A stretch of 64,000 nt of DNA from contig CAWDXD010000038.1 in NCBI GenBank assembly GCA_963806145.1, positions 62,001 through 126,000 of the forward strand. Reading direction: 5' to 3'. Numbering within the stretch: the first letter of the stretch is position 1; every line of letters begins with the position of its first letter. The translations under genes and the position numbers were made by a program. The notes under the pieces were generated by a model. That model ran no database searches and was not told the origin of the DNA. It saw only the letters and a program-made list of their open reading frames with translations. Positions 56,135 to 64,000 of the stretch are shown here, piece by piece. The DNA comes from DASXKD01 sp963806145. GTDB taxonomy: Bacteria > Actinomycetota > Actinomycetes > Streptosporangiales > Streptosporangiaceae.

Positions 56135-58861
56135 TCACTCCCCGGCCTGGCCCGCCAGGACCCTGAGCACGTCGCCCACGGACGGCACCTCGCCGTGGCG
56201 GCGGCGGATCAGGTCGGCGATCACACCGGTCCAGCCGGTCTGGTGTGATGCGCCGAGGCCTGCCCCGTTGTCGCCGTGGAAGTACTCGCTGAAGACGATG
56301 TTGTCCTTCCACGCCGGGTCAGTCTGCAGCCGGCCGACCTCGCCGAAGCAGGGCCTGCGGCCGTCCGGGCCGGTCAGGAACAGCGAGATGAGCCGGTCGG
56401 ACAGGTCGGCCGCGACCGCGTCAAGCGCGAGCCGCTGCCCGGAGCCGGCCGGGTACTCGACCGTCAGCTCATCGCCGAAGAACCGGTGGTAACGCTCCAG
56501 GGAGCTGACCACCAGGTAGTTGAGCGGCATCCAGAGCGGCCCCCGCCAGTTGGAGTTCCCGCCGAACATGGCGGTGGTGGACTCGGCCGGCTCGTAGTCG
56601 ATGCTCGCGTGTACCCCGTCGGCCGAGAAGGCGTACGGATGGTCGCGATGGTAGGCGGACAGCGCGCGCAGCCCGTACGGGGACAGGAACTCGGCCTCGT
56701 CGAACAGCCGCGCGAACAGCCGCTCGATGCGGTCGATGCCGACCACGGAAAGCAGCAGCCGCTGGTGGCCGGGCTCACCGCGGAGCACGCCGAATTGCTG
56801 GAGCTTGTCCCGGTCGCTGAGGCCCTGGCGGTCCAGGAAGTCCGCGAAATGCTTGCCGACCGTCAGCGCCCGGTCCAGGGTCACCTCGTCGACGACCGCG
56901 ACGGCCAGCGCCGGGATCATGGCCACCATCGACCGGACCTGCACCGACGTCTGGGACCCGTCCGGGGTGAGCAGCCTGTCGCAGTAGAGCCCGTCGGTGT
57001 CGTCCCACAGGCCCTGGCCCTCCATGGCCTCGCTGATGGCGGCGAAGTGCTCGAGGAACTTCATCACCAGGTCGCCGGCGGGCCGGCGGCCGCTCCGGTT
57101 CAGCACGGCGGCAATGCCCGCCATGGCCACCGCGTAGAACGCCATCCAGCCGGTCGCGTCGGACTGCTCGAGCACGGCGCCGGGCGGCAGGTGGGACCGG
57201 TCGATCGGGCCGATGTTATCCAGCCCGAGGAAACCGCCCTCGAACAGGTTGTTGCCCTCCGCGTCCTCCCGGTTCACCCACCAGGTGAAGTTGATCAGGA
57301 GCTTGTCGAAGACCCGGCTCAGGAAGTCGAGGTCCCGGCCGCCGTCGATGGCGAACACCTCCAGGGCGGCCCAGGCCTGCACCGGCGGGTTCACGTCGCC
57401 GAAGTCCCACTCGTAGGCGGGCAGGGCCCCGTTGGGATGCTGGAACCACTCCCGGCACAGCAGGATGAGCTGGTACTTCGCGAACCCGGGATCCACGTGC
57501 GCCAGCGCCACGCAGTGGAAGGCCAGGTCCCAGGCGGCGAACCAGGGGTACTCCCACTTGTCCGGCATGGACATGATGTCGAAGGCGTTGAAGTTGCGCC
57601 AGCGCGCGTTCCGGCCGCCGCGCCGGCCGGGCGGCGGGGCTGGCTGGGCCGGGTCCCCGTCGAGCCAGCGGGCCACGTCGTAGTTGTAGAGCTGCTTGCT
57701 CCACAACATGCCGGAGAAGGCCTGCCGCATGACCGCCGCCTCGTCGGCGCTGGCCCGCTGCGGCGTCAGCTCCGCGTAGAACTCGTCGGCCTCGGCCCGC
57801 CGGGCGGCGACGATCCGGTCGAAGTCCGCGCCGAGGACCACGGCGGAATCCTGTGCCGCGGCGGCGCCCCGCGGCACGGTGGCCGGCCGCATCCGGAGCC
57901 TGATCTGCGCGGTGCCGCCCGGCGGGACCGTCAGCCGGTACCAGGCGGCGCACTTGGTGCCGCGGCGGTCCGGGTTCACCGTGGCCGCGCCGTGGATCAC
58001 ATGATCGCCGATGCCGTCCTTGGGGTAGGGCGTGTCCGAGGGCACGCCGAACAGGCGGCTGCTGTTCGTCTCGTTCTCACAGAAGAGCAGCTCGGGGGCG
58101 GTGCCGTCCGGTGCGTTGCCCGCGAGCAGTTCGAGGGTGCCGAGGAAGGGATGCTCGATCCGGGCCGACGTTTCCCCGGCCGCCTCGATGACCGGCTTGG
58201 GAGCATCCTGATCCCAGGACCAGGTGTTGCGGAACCAGGCGGTGGGCAGCAGGTGCAGGGTGTCGGCGGCCGGCCCGGCGTTGGTCACGGTGATGGCCAT
58301 CAGCAGGTCGTCTGGGTCCGCCTTGGCGTAGCAGACCTCGGTGATCCAGTAGCGGTCCTGGTCGAACGCGCCGGTGTCGAGCAGCTCGTACTCCGGGTCG
58401 AACCTGCTGCGCCTGCCGTTCTCCGCGATCAGGTCCTGATAGGGGAACGCCGCCTGCGGGTAGTGGTAACGCCAGCGGTTCCAGGCATGGCTGGGCAGGG
58501 CGTCCAGGTACCACCAGTACTCCTTGACGTCCTCTCCGTGGTTGCCCTCCGCGCCGGTCAGCCCGAAGGCCCGCTCCTTGAGGATCGGGTCCCGGCCGTT
58601 CCACAGCGCCAGCCCCAGGCACAGCCGCTGCTCGATGTCGCAGAACCCGGCCAGGCCGTCCTCCCCCCACCGGTAGGCGCGCGACCGGGCATGGTCGTGC
58701 GGCAGGTAGGTCCAGGCCTCGCCGTCCGCGCTGTAGTCCTCGCGGACGGTCCCCCACTGGCGCTCGCTGACATACGGCCCCCACCGGTACCAGGGCCCGG
58801 CCTGGCGCAGCCCGTCCTCCAGCCGCCCGAACCCCGCGATGCGCTCGCTCTCCGCCGCCAT
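56135..58861 (-). CDS. GH63-like glucosidase/mannosylglycerate hydrolase
   Basis: Protein of 908 residues, cytoplasmic (no signal peptide). The amino-terminal beta domain (WGPYVSERQWGTVREDYSAD GEAWTYLPHDHARSRAYRWG) and the (alpha/alpha)6 barrel blocks KWEYPWFAAWDLAFHCVALA HVDPGFAK, YEWDFGDVNPPVQAWAALEV and FGGNSNWRGPLWMPLNYLV belong to the large bacterial GH63 group of MGH-like enzymes. WDLAFH holds the likely catalytic Asp. Substrates in this group include glucosylglycerate and related compatible solutes and alpha-glucans. It stands alone between convergent GH26-like and the response regulator gene 52 bp upstream. Confidence 0.9.
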   Translation of the reverse strand: MAAESERIAGFGRLEDGLRQAGPWYRWGPYVSERQWGTVREDYSADGEAWTYLPHDHARSRAYRWGEDGLAGFCDIEQRLCLGLALWNGRDPILKERAFGLTGAEGNHGEDVKEYWWYLDALPSHAWNRWRYHYPQAAFPYQDLIAENGRRSRFDPEYELLDTGAFDQDRYWITEVCYAKADPDDLLMAITVTNAGPAADTLHLLPTAWFRNTWSWDQDAPKPVIEAAGETSARIEHPFLGTLELLAGNAPDGTAPELLFCENETNSSRLFGVPSDTPYPKDGIGDHVIHGAATVNPDRRGTKCAAWYRLTVPPGGTAQIRLRMRPATVPRGAAAAQDSAVVLGADFDRIVAARRAEADEFYAELTPQRASADEAAVMRQAFSGMLWSKQLYNYDVARWLDGDPAQPAPPPGRRGGRNARWRNFNAFDIMSMPDKWEYPWFAAWDLAFHCVALAHVDPGFAKYQLILLCREWFQHPNGALPAYEWDFGDVNPPVQAWAALEVFAIDGGRDLDFLSRVFDKLLINFTWWVNREDAEGNNLFEGGFLGLDNIGPIDRSHLPPGAVLEQSDATGWMAFYAVAMAGIAAVLNRSGRRPAGDLVMKFLEHFAAISEAMEGQGLWDDTDGLYCDRLLTPDGSQTSVQVRSMVAMIPALAVAVVDEVTLDRALTVGKHFADFLDRQGLSDRDKLQQFGVLRGEPGHQRLLLSVVGIDRIERLFARLFDEAEFLSPYGLRALSAYHRDHPYAFSADGVHASIDYEPAESTTAMFGGNSNWRGPLWMPLNYLVVSSLERYHRFFGDELTVEYPAGSGQRLALDAVAADLSDRLISLFLTGPDGRRPCFGEVGRLQTDPAWKDNIVFSEYFHGDNGAGLGASHQTGWTGVIADLIRRRHGEVPSVGDVLRVLAGQAGE

Positions 58862-58913
58862 GCCCAGCCTCCCCAGAGTCGCCCCGGGCCGGCGGGAGCC
58901 CGCCCAGCTGCCA

Positions 58914-59627
58914 TTATGGGCGCCGCCCTGGCGGGCCCGGATCCCCCCGCCCGGGTGATCGCGGCACCACGAGGCCCGACTCGTACGCGGTGACCACGGC
59001 CTGGGTGCGGTCCCGCAGGCCCAGCTTGGCCAGCACCCGGCTCACGTGCGTCTTGACCGTCTCCTCGGTGACCACCAGCCGCGCCGCGATCTCCGGGTTG
59101 GACAGCCCCTCGGCGACCAGTTTGAGCACCTGCGTCTCGCGCGGGGTGAGCGCGGCGAGCCGGCCGGCGGGCGGGGCGGCGGCGTGCGGGCGCAGCCGGG
59201 CGAACTCGCTGATCAGGCGGCGGGTCACGGCCGGCGCGAGCAGCGCCTCACCCGCCGCGACGACGCGCACCGCCTCGAACAGGCGTTCCGCGGTGACGTC
59301 CTTGAGCAGGAAGCCGCTGGCGCCCGCGCAGAGCGCGTCGTAGACGTACTCGTCCAGGTCGAAGGTCGTGAGGATGAGCACGCGCGGCCTGTCCCCGGCC
59401 GGGCCGGCCAGCTGCCTGGTGGCCTCGATACCGTCCATGCCCGGCATGCGGACGTCCATCAGCACGACATCGGGGCGCAGCTCGCGGCAGATCCGCACCG
59501 CCTCGGCCCCGTCGCCGGCCGTGCCGACCACGGTGAAGTCCGGCTGGGTGCCGAGCAGCCCGGCGAATCCGGCGCGTACCACCTGGTGGTCGTCGGCCAC
59601 GACGAGCCGGACCGTTGCCGCGGTCAT
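58914..59627 (-). CDS. NarL/LuxR-family response regulator
   Basis: Protein of 237 residues. The receiver domain has VVADDHQVVRAG with Asp12/13, phospho-acceptor Asp58 in PDVVLMDVRMPGMDG and Lys in FLLKDVTA; the LuxR helix-turn-helix is LTPRETQVLKLVAEGLSNPE IAARLVVTEETVKTHVSRVL. Its start overlaps the stop of the kinase gene upstream by 4 bases. The unit is divergent from an ABC-2 exporter at 60988, the usual arrangement for antibiotic- or envelope-stress-sensing systems. Confidence 0.93.
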   Translation of the reverse strand: MTAATVRLVVADDHQVVRAGFAGLLGTQPDFTVVGTAGDGAEAVRICRELRPDVVLMDVRMPGMDGIEATRQLAGPAGDRPRVLILTTFDLDEYVYDALCAGASGFLLKDVTAERLFEAVRVVAAGEALLAPAVTRRLISEFARLRPHAAAPPAGRLAALTPRETQVLKLVAEGLSNPEIAARLVVTEETVKTHVSRVLAKLGLRDRTQAVVTAYESGLVVPRSPGRGDPGPPGRRP

Positions 59628-60880
59628 CCGGCAAGCTCCCCCGCCTTGGCCGGCAGCCTGGCGGCGACCAGGAACCCGCCGCCGGACGCCTCGGCGGTGT
59701 GCAGCTCACCGCCCACGGCGACGGCGCGTTCGCGCATGCCCGCCAGCCCGTGGCCACCGGCCGGCCCGGCCGGCGGCGGGCCGGGCCCGTTGTCGCGGAT
59801 CCGCACGGCCAGAGCGTCGCCGGTGTAGTGCAGCTCCACGTCCACCGCGGCCCCCGGCGCGTGCCGCCGCGCGTTGGTGAGGGCCTCCTGGACGATGCGG
59901 TACGTGGCCAGCTCCACGCCCGGGTCGAGGGCGGGCAGCCAGCCGCGGACGATGAGGCGCGCGCCCGCTCCGGAGGCGTCCCTGGCCGCGTCAAGCAGTT
60001 CGGCGAGCTGCGGCAGGCCCGGCTGTGGCTGCCGGCCGCCGACATCGCCGGCGGCGTCCTCGCGCAGCACGCCGAGCAGTCGCCGCATCTCGGTAAGCGC
60101 GGACCGCGCGGTGTCGCCGATCGCGGACAGCCGCTGCGCCCCGGCCGCCGGCATGCCGGGCGTGGTCAGCCGCGCCGACTCCGCCTGCACGGCGATCATG
60201 GAGATGTGATGGGCCACCACATCGTGCAGCTCGCGGGAGATGCGCGCCCGCTCCCCGCGCGCCGTATGCTCCAGCAGGCTGCCGGCGATGACCTGCCGCG
60301 CGGCGCTGTGCGCGACGGCCTCGCTGCGCGCCCGCCGGGCGATTCCGGCCCAGGCGGCCACCGGGGCGAGCGAGGCCAGCAGCACGAGGAAGACCCCCGC
60401 CACGCCGTGCTGCGGATGAGCCAGCGCCACCACCAGGTAGGGCATGGCCACCGCCGCGGCCAGCGCCGCCGAGCCGTGCCGGCCCAGCCGGTACAGGGCG
60501 ACCAGCTGGGCCACCAGGCCCGCGACGGTCAGCGTATGGAAGGCCGCGAGCGAGACCACAGCTGCCGCGGTGACCGCCGGGGCGGCGAGGGCCGGCCGGG
60601 CCCAGAGCAGGCCCAGGGGCACCGTGGTGGCCAGGGCGGCCAGCACCAAGGCGAGCCGTGTCGGGCCCGGGGTGCCGACGGTGCCCACGCCCCGGGCCAG
60701 CGTCTCGGCCACCGCGAGCACCCCAAGCAGCGCGCCGGCCACGGCAGGCGCCAGCGGGGCCGCGGCGATCCGCTGCCCTCGGCCGGCCAGTCTGCCGCGC
60801 CAGTCGCCCACTGCGTCCACCTCGCTTATTGTCGCCGCTGGCGGCGGCGGTGGCGTCCCCCCTGCCCGCCAATGCGCCAT
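59624..60880 (-). CDS. Sensor histidine kinase (HisKA_3)
   Basis: Protein of 418 residues from ATG 60880, though an AGGAGGG directly abuts this codon; GTG 60820 would be a 20-residue shorter alternative. About five hydrophobic segments between residues 40 and 175 (ALLGVLAVAETLA, LALVLAALATTVPLGLLWA, AAAVAMPYLVVALA...) form an intramembrane sensor. The phospho-acceptor His lies in ISRELHDVVAHHISMIAVQA; the ATPase domain has TYRIVQEALTNARRHAPGAA and IRDNGPGPP...GHGLAGMRER. It pairs with the response regulator that overlaps its end. Confidence 0.92.
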   Translation of the reverse strand: MAHWRAGGTPPPPPAATISEVDAVGDWRGRLAGRGQRIAAAPLAPAVAGALLGVLAVAETLARGVGTVGTPGPTRLALVLAALATTVPLGLLWARPALAAPAVTAAAVVSLAAFHTLTVAGLVAQLVALYRLGRHGSAALAAAVAMPYLVVALAHPQHGVAGVFLVLLASLAPVAAWAGIARRARSEAVAHSAARQVIAGSLLEHTARGERARISRELHDVVAHHISMIAVQAESARLTTPGMPAAGAQRLSAIGDTARSALTEMRRLLGVLREDAAGDVGGRQPQPGLPQLAELLDAARDASGAGARLIVRGWLPALDPGVELATYRIVQEALTNARRHAPGAAVDVELHYTGDALAVRIRDNGPGPPPAGPAGGHGLAGMRERAVAVGGELHTAEASGGGFLVAARLPAKAGELAG

Positions 60881-60987
60881 CCCTCCTGTGGGGGATGCGG
60901 CGCGTCCTTCTCCCCCGGGCCAGCGGCGCCGAAGACGGCTCCCGGGCGTGACGACCAGGGGGGCGGGCGTTCCCTAGTCTGCCTGGC

Positions 60988-61917
60988 ATGGAAGCGACCA
61001 TCGAAGTCAGCGGACTGTGCAAGAGGTTCGGCCAGACCGTGGCCCTGGACCAGTTGTCCTTCACCGTAGCCCCGGGCCAGGTCACCGGCTTCGTCGGCCC
61101 GAACGGGGCGGGCAAGTCCACCACGATGCGGGTGATCCTGGGCCTGGACGCGGCCGACGCGGGCAGCGCGCTGATCGGCGGGCGGCCGTACCGGAGCCTG
61201 CGCGACCCGCTCCATCACGTCGGGGCGCTGCTGGACGCCGGGGCGCTGCAGCCGGGCCGGCGCGCCCGCAACCACCTGCTGTGGCTGGCCCACTCGCAGG
61301 GCCTGGGCGCCCGTCGGGTGGATGAGGTGATCGGGCAGGCTGGCCTGGGCTCCGCGGCTCGGCGGAAGGCGGGCGGCTTCTCGCTGGGCATGCGGCAGCG
61401 GCTCGGGATCGCGGCGGCGATGCTCGGCGATCCGCCGGTGCTGATGTTCGACGAGCCGTTCAACGGCCTCGATCCGGAGGGCACCGCGTGGATCCGCGGG
61501 TTCCTGCGTTCGCTGGCCGCCGAGGGCCGGGCCGTCCTGGTGTCCAGTCACCTGATGAGCGAGCTGCAGGATCACGCCGACCACCTCGTGGTGATCGGCC
61601 GCGGCCGGCTGGTCGCCGACACCAGCGTGGCCGAGCTGCTCACGGCGGCGTCCCGGGACCGGGTGACGGTCCGCACCACGGCGCGGGCCGAGGCGATGGC
61701 CGTGCTGACCGGCGAGGGCGCGACGGTCGCCATCACCGGGACCGACATCGTCACCGTCTCCGGGCTGCCTGCCCAGCGGATCGCGGAACTGCTGGGCCGC
61801 CACGCGGTCCCGTTCTCCGAGCTGGCCGCGCATCGCGCATCGCTGGAGGAGGCCTACATGGAACTCACCGCCGATGCCGTCGAGTTCCGCGCCGAGCCTG
61901 CCGTGCGGGAGGCGTGA
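60988..61917 (+). CDS. ABC-2 type exporter, ATP-binding subunit
   Basis: Protein of 309 residues. ATG 60988 is supported by TAGTCT (60975-60980) ending 7 nt upstream, a leaderless layout. Walker A GPNGAGKST at 37-45, signature FSLGMRQRLGIAAAML, Walker B VLMFDEPFNGLDPEG and the switch His in SSHLMS are all present. It is of the BcrA/CcmA type that drives drug, bacteriocin or lipid export. It is followed by two permeases that overlap it and each other (ATGA), and is divergent from a two-component system that is likely to control it. Confidence 0.93.
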   Translation: MEATIEVSGLCKRFGQTVALDQLSFTVAPGQVTGFVGPNGAGKSTTMRVILGLDAADAGSALIGGRPYRSLRDPLHHVGALLDAGALQPGRRARNHLLWLAHSQGLGARRVDEVIGQAGLGSAARRKAGGFSLGMRQRLGIAAAMLGDPPVLMFDEPFNGLDPEGTAWIRGFLRSLAAEGRAVLVSSHLMSELQDHADHLVVIGRGRLVADTSVAELLTAASRDRVTVRTTARAEAMAVLTGEGATVAITGTDIVTVSGLPAQRIAELLGRHAVPFSELAAHRASLEEAYMELTADAVEFRAEPAVREA

Positions 61918-63560
61918 TGACCGCCACGATCACCCCATACCAGTCCGGCCAGCAGGCCGGGCACGACGGCTTCGCGCAAGTACTGCGGGCCGAGTGGACC
62001 AAGTTCAGCACGATGCGGGGCTGGGTCATCGCCATGCTCGCCGCCGCCATCGCCACCGCGCTGGCTCCGATAGCCCTGGCCGGCACCGCGAACAGCAATG
62101 ACCCGGAGACCTGCGTGCACGGGCAGTGCCAGGTGGAGGGCAGCAACATCGCCACCGGCCCGGACGGCGAGGCGGTCACCGACAGCTTCTACTTCGTCCA
62201 TCAGCCGCTGGCCGGGAACGGCAGCCTGATTGCGGCGATTTCCTCGCTGCACGGAACCGGGCCCGCCTTGCACTTTCCCACGAAGTTTCCGCAACCTCCC
62301 CGCACCCAGCCGTGGGCCAAGGCCGGGATTCTAATCAAGGCGAGCACCAAGCCAGGATCGCCCTATGCGGCGATCATGGCCACGTCCGGACACGGCGTCC
62401 GGATGCAATACGGTTTCACCCACGACATCGCGGGCCCGGCCGGCCCGGTGTCCGCGGCCTCCGCGCGGTGGCTGCGGCTGACCCGCTCGGGGAGCACGCT
62501 CACCGGGCAGGAGTCGGCCGACGGCCGGCATTGGATCACCGTAGGGACCGTGCAGGTGGCTGGGCTGCCGACCATGGTGCAGGCCGGGCTGTTCGTCGCC
62601 TCGCCTGACTACGTCGCCGATACGCAGAGCTTCGGCGGCGGCGACCAGGGAATAACCGTGTCCACCCAGGCCATCGCCGTGTTCGGCCACGTCAGCCGGC
62701 AGGGCAACTGGCCGGCCTGCGCCTGGACGGGCGCCCAGGTCGGCGTGGGCGGGCGGTTCCTGCCCTACAAGGCCAGCGGCCACTGCGCTACCCGGCCCTG
62801 CGGCGCCGTGAAGAAGAGGCAACTGCCCGACCGCTTTGCGCGCTCCGGTGGCACGTTCACCGTGGCGGGCTCGGGTAACATCGCTCCGTTCGTGCCGATC
62901 GTGGATCCGCTGCAGGTGACGTTCTACGGCACGCTGTTCGGCGCGATCGCGGTGATCGCCCTGGGCGCGGTGTTCATCACCGGGGAGTACCGGCGCGGCA
63001 TGATCCGCACCACGCTGGCCGCGAGCCCGCGGCGGGGCCGGGTGCTGGCCGCCAAGGCCATCGTGATCGGCTCGGTGACCTTCGTCGCCGGGCTGGCCGG
63101 CGCCGCGGTCGCCTTCCCGTTCGTGGAGCGGAAGCTGCACGCCCTGAGCTGGAAGCCGCCGGTGTGGCCGGTCTGGTCGCTCACCAGCCAGGTCGGCGTG
63201 CGGGTGGTGGTCGGCACGGCCGCCCTGCTCGCGGTGACCGCGCTGCTCGCCCTGGCGGCGGGCACGATATTGCGGCGCAGCGCCGGGGCGATCACCGCCG
63301 TCATTGCGCTGGTCATCATCCCGCTGGTGCTGGCGGTCATTCTGCCGACGGCCCCGGCGGACTGGCTGCTGCGCTACACCCCCGCGGCCGCGTTCGGCCT
63401 GCAGACGTCCACCCTGCGGTACCCGCAGGTGACCACGGGCTGCGTCCCGTACCACGGCTGCTACCCGCTGGCGCCGTGGACCGGTTTCGCGGTGATGTGC
63501 GCGTGGGCGGTACTCGCGCTGGGCGTGGCCGCCGTCCTGCTGCGCCGGAGGGACGCATGA
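61917..63560 (+). CDS. ABC-2 permease with an inserted extracytoplasmic lectin-like domain
   Basis: Protein of 547 residues, ATG 61917 overlapping the ATPase stop (GTGATGA; GTG 61914 possible). One membrane helix (WVIAMLAAAIATALAPIALA, about 36-57) is followed by about 275 residues outside the membrane. In it, residues about 95-260 (FYFVHQPLAGNGSLIAAISS; WAKAGILIKASTK; VRMQYGFTHD; RWLRLTRSGSTLTGQESADG RHWITVG; VQAGLFVASP) look like a concanavalin/DUF1349-like beta-sandwich, with four Cys nearby. Five further membrane segments make up the rest of the permease. Ordinary ABC-2 permeases lack this domain, which may bind a glycan or the cargo. Confidence 0.85.
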   Translation: MTATITPYQSGQQAGHDGFAQVLRAEWTKFSTMRGWVIAMLAAAIATALAPIALAGTANSNDPETCVHGQCQVEGSNIATGPDGEAVTDSFYFVHQPLAGNGSLIAAISSLHGTGPALHFPTKFPQPPRTQPWAKAGILIKASTKPGSPYAAIMATSGHGVRMQYGFTHDIAGPAGPVSAASARWLRLTRSGSTLTGQESADGRHWITVGTVQVAGLPTMVQAGLFVASPDYVADTQSFGGGDQGITVSTQAIAVFGHVSRQGNWPACAWTGAQVGVGGRFLPYKASGHCATRPCGAVKKRQLPDRFARSGGTFTVAGSGNIAPFVPIVDPLQVTFYGTLFGAIAVIALGAVFITGEYRRGMIRTTLAASPRRGRVLAAKAIVIGSVTFVAGLAGAAVAFPFVERKLHALSWKPPVWPVWSLTSQVGVRVVVGTAALLAVTALLALAAGTILRRSAGAITAVIALVIIPLVLAVILPTAPADWLLRYTPAAAFGLQTSTLRYPQVTTGCVPYHGCYPLAPWTGFAVMCAWAVLALGVAAVLLRRRDA

Positions 63561-64000
63561 GGCACGCGCTGCGTGCGGAATGGACGAAGCTGCGCACGGC
63601 TCCGGGCACCGCCTGGCTGCTGGCCGCCTCCGTCCTGCTGACCGCCGGGGCGAGCGCGCTGGCCGCCGCGATCGTGAAGTGCCCGGGGTCCTGCACCGCG
63701 GACACCACCAAGCTCAGCCTCACCGGCGTCATGCTCGGCCAGGCCACCGTCGCCACGCTGGCGGTGCTGGTGATGAGCAGCGAGTACAGCACCGGGATGA
63801 TCCGGGTGACGCTCGCCGCGATGCCGCGCCGGCCTGCCCTGCTGGCCGCCAAGGCGGCAGTGGTCACCGGCGTGGTGCTAGTGGCGGGCACGATCGCCGT
63901 GGGCGCTTCGCTGCTGGCGGGCCGGCTGCTCGAACCGGGCAACGGGTTCACCACCGGGCGCGGCTTGGTGCCGCTGTCGCTGGCGCACGGCCCGACGCTG
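63557..64000 (+). CDS. ABC-2 permease, second subunit (partial, runs off the window)
   Basis: ATG 63557 overlaps the previous stop (ATGA). The first 148 residues, MRHALRAEWTKLRTAPGTAW, a membrane helix, a short Cys-containing loop (KCPGSCTADTTK), then GQATVATLAVLVMSSEYSTG MIRVTLAAMP, correspond to the usual ABC-2 permease layout, with EYSTGMIRVTLAA being the same cytoplasmic coupling block as EYRRGMIRTTLAA in the first subunit. The remainder lies beyond position 64000. Confidence 0.88.
   Translation, partial: MRHALRAEWTKLRTAPGTAWLLAASVLLTAGASALAAAIVKCPGSCTADTTKLSLTGVMLGQATVATLAVLVMSSEYSTGMIRVTLAAMPRRPALLAAKAAVVTGVVLVAGTIAVGASLLAGRLLEPGNGFTTGRGLVPLSLAHGPTL

Noticed and set aside
56276..58993. 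905-codon plus-strand frame opposite the GH63-like gene
   Set aside because: Composition is Val/Arg/Gln-rich nonsense without a domain; the minus strand carries the clear GH63 barrel motifs.
1..64000. CRISPR arrays, tRNA or rRNA genes
   Set aside because: By eye I found no regular direct-repeat/spacer array and no GGTTCGAAT-type tRNA arm; a scan with tRNAscan-SE and a CRISPR finder would settle it.

Overview
High-GC DNA with abundant GTG starts, Shine-Dalgarno sites of the AGGAG type and many short gene overlaps: this is a chromosomal segment from an actinomycete (Actinomycetota; the Streptosporangiales/Streptomyces kind of gene content fits, but nothing in the window fixes the genus). I saw no rRNA, tRNA or CRISPR array by eye. 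Regulators, secreted proteins, carbohydrate enzymes, oxidoreductases and broken genes dominate, as expected of an accessory part of a large actinomycete chromosome.

Layout. 1-13 kb is patchy and decayed: an IS5-like transposase remnant, a secreted seven-repeat propeller protein, an ankyrin protein, two oxidoreductase/regulator remnants, an intact FAD oxidoreductase, then an XRE/NB-ARC/TPR regulator divergent from a 63-residue coiled-coil protein (with three 11-bp tandem repeats in the promoter) and a small membrane protein, a peptide-type ABC permease whose partner gene is cut off, a non-coding repeat-rich stretch, and two genes that each carry a frameshift. 13.6-17.8 kb is a divergent methylamine (betaine/dimethylglycine-type) unit: a homocysteine methyltransferase-like gene, a dimethylglycine-dehydrogenase-like gene and a TetR regulator, with a palindrome in the shared promoter. 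18-21.6 kb holds a GNAT gene, a GlxA-type regulator coupled to a DJ-1/PfpI protein, a cupin and a small winged-helix regulator. 21.8-25.3 kb is a GH65 disaccharide phosphorylase plus beta-phosphoglucomutase-like operon. 25.4-33.9 kb has PucR, a deaminase, SDR, peroxiredoxin, an M16 peptidase pair (one catalytic, one lacking the zinc motif), LysR, DUF3224 and a monooxygenase-like protein. 34-41 kb has an epoxide hydrolase remnant, a secreted 10-residue-repeat protein next to a two-component system, DUF2252, a strikingly foreign-looking MiaA, and a branching-enzyme remnant.

41-52 kb is the most interesting stretch: an MFS transporter and its TetR regulator, then an M20 peptidase and two ATP-grasp ligases on the minus strand, divergent from a third ATP-grasp ligase, an S51-like (cyanophycinase/dipeptidase E fold) protein and two alpha/beta esterases on the plus strand, with short spacings or overlaps and back-to-back leaderless-type promoters. 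I read this as an uncharacterised peptide- or amide-forming pathway. 52-58.9 kb holds secreted and membrane proteins and two glycoside hydrolases; 58.9-64 kb is a NarL-type two-component system divergent from an ABC-2 exporter whose first permease carries a lectin-like insert; the last permease gene runs off the window.

A recurrent feature is a TANNNT -10 box placed 6-7 nt before the start codon (six clear cases), which implies leaderless mRNAs and was used to choose starts. All functional calls rest on reading motifs in the translated sequence; no database search was possible.
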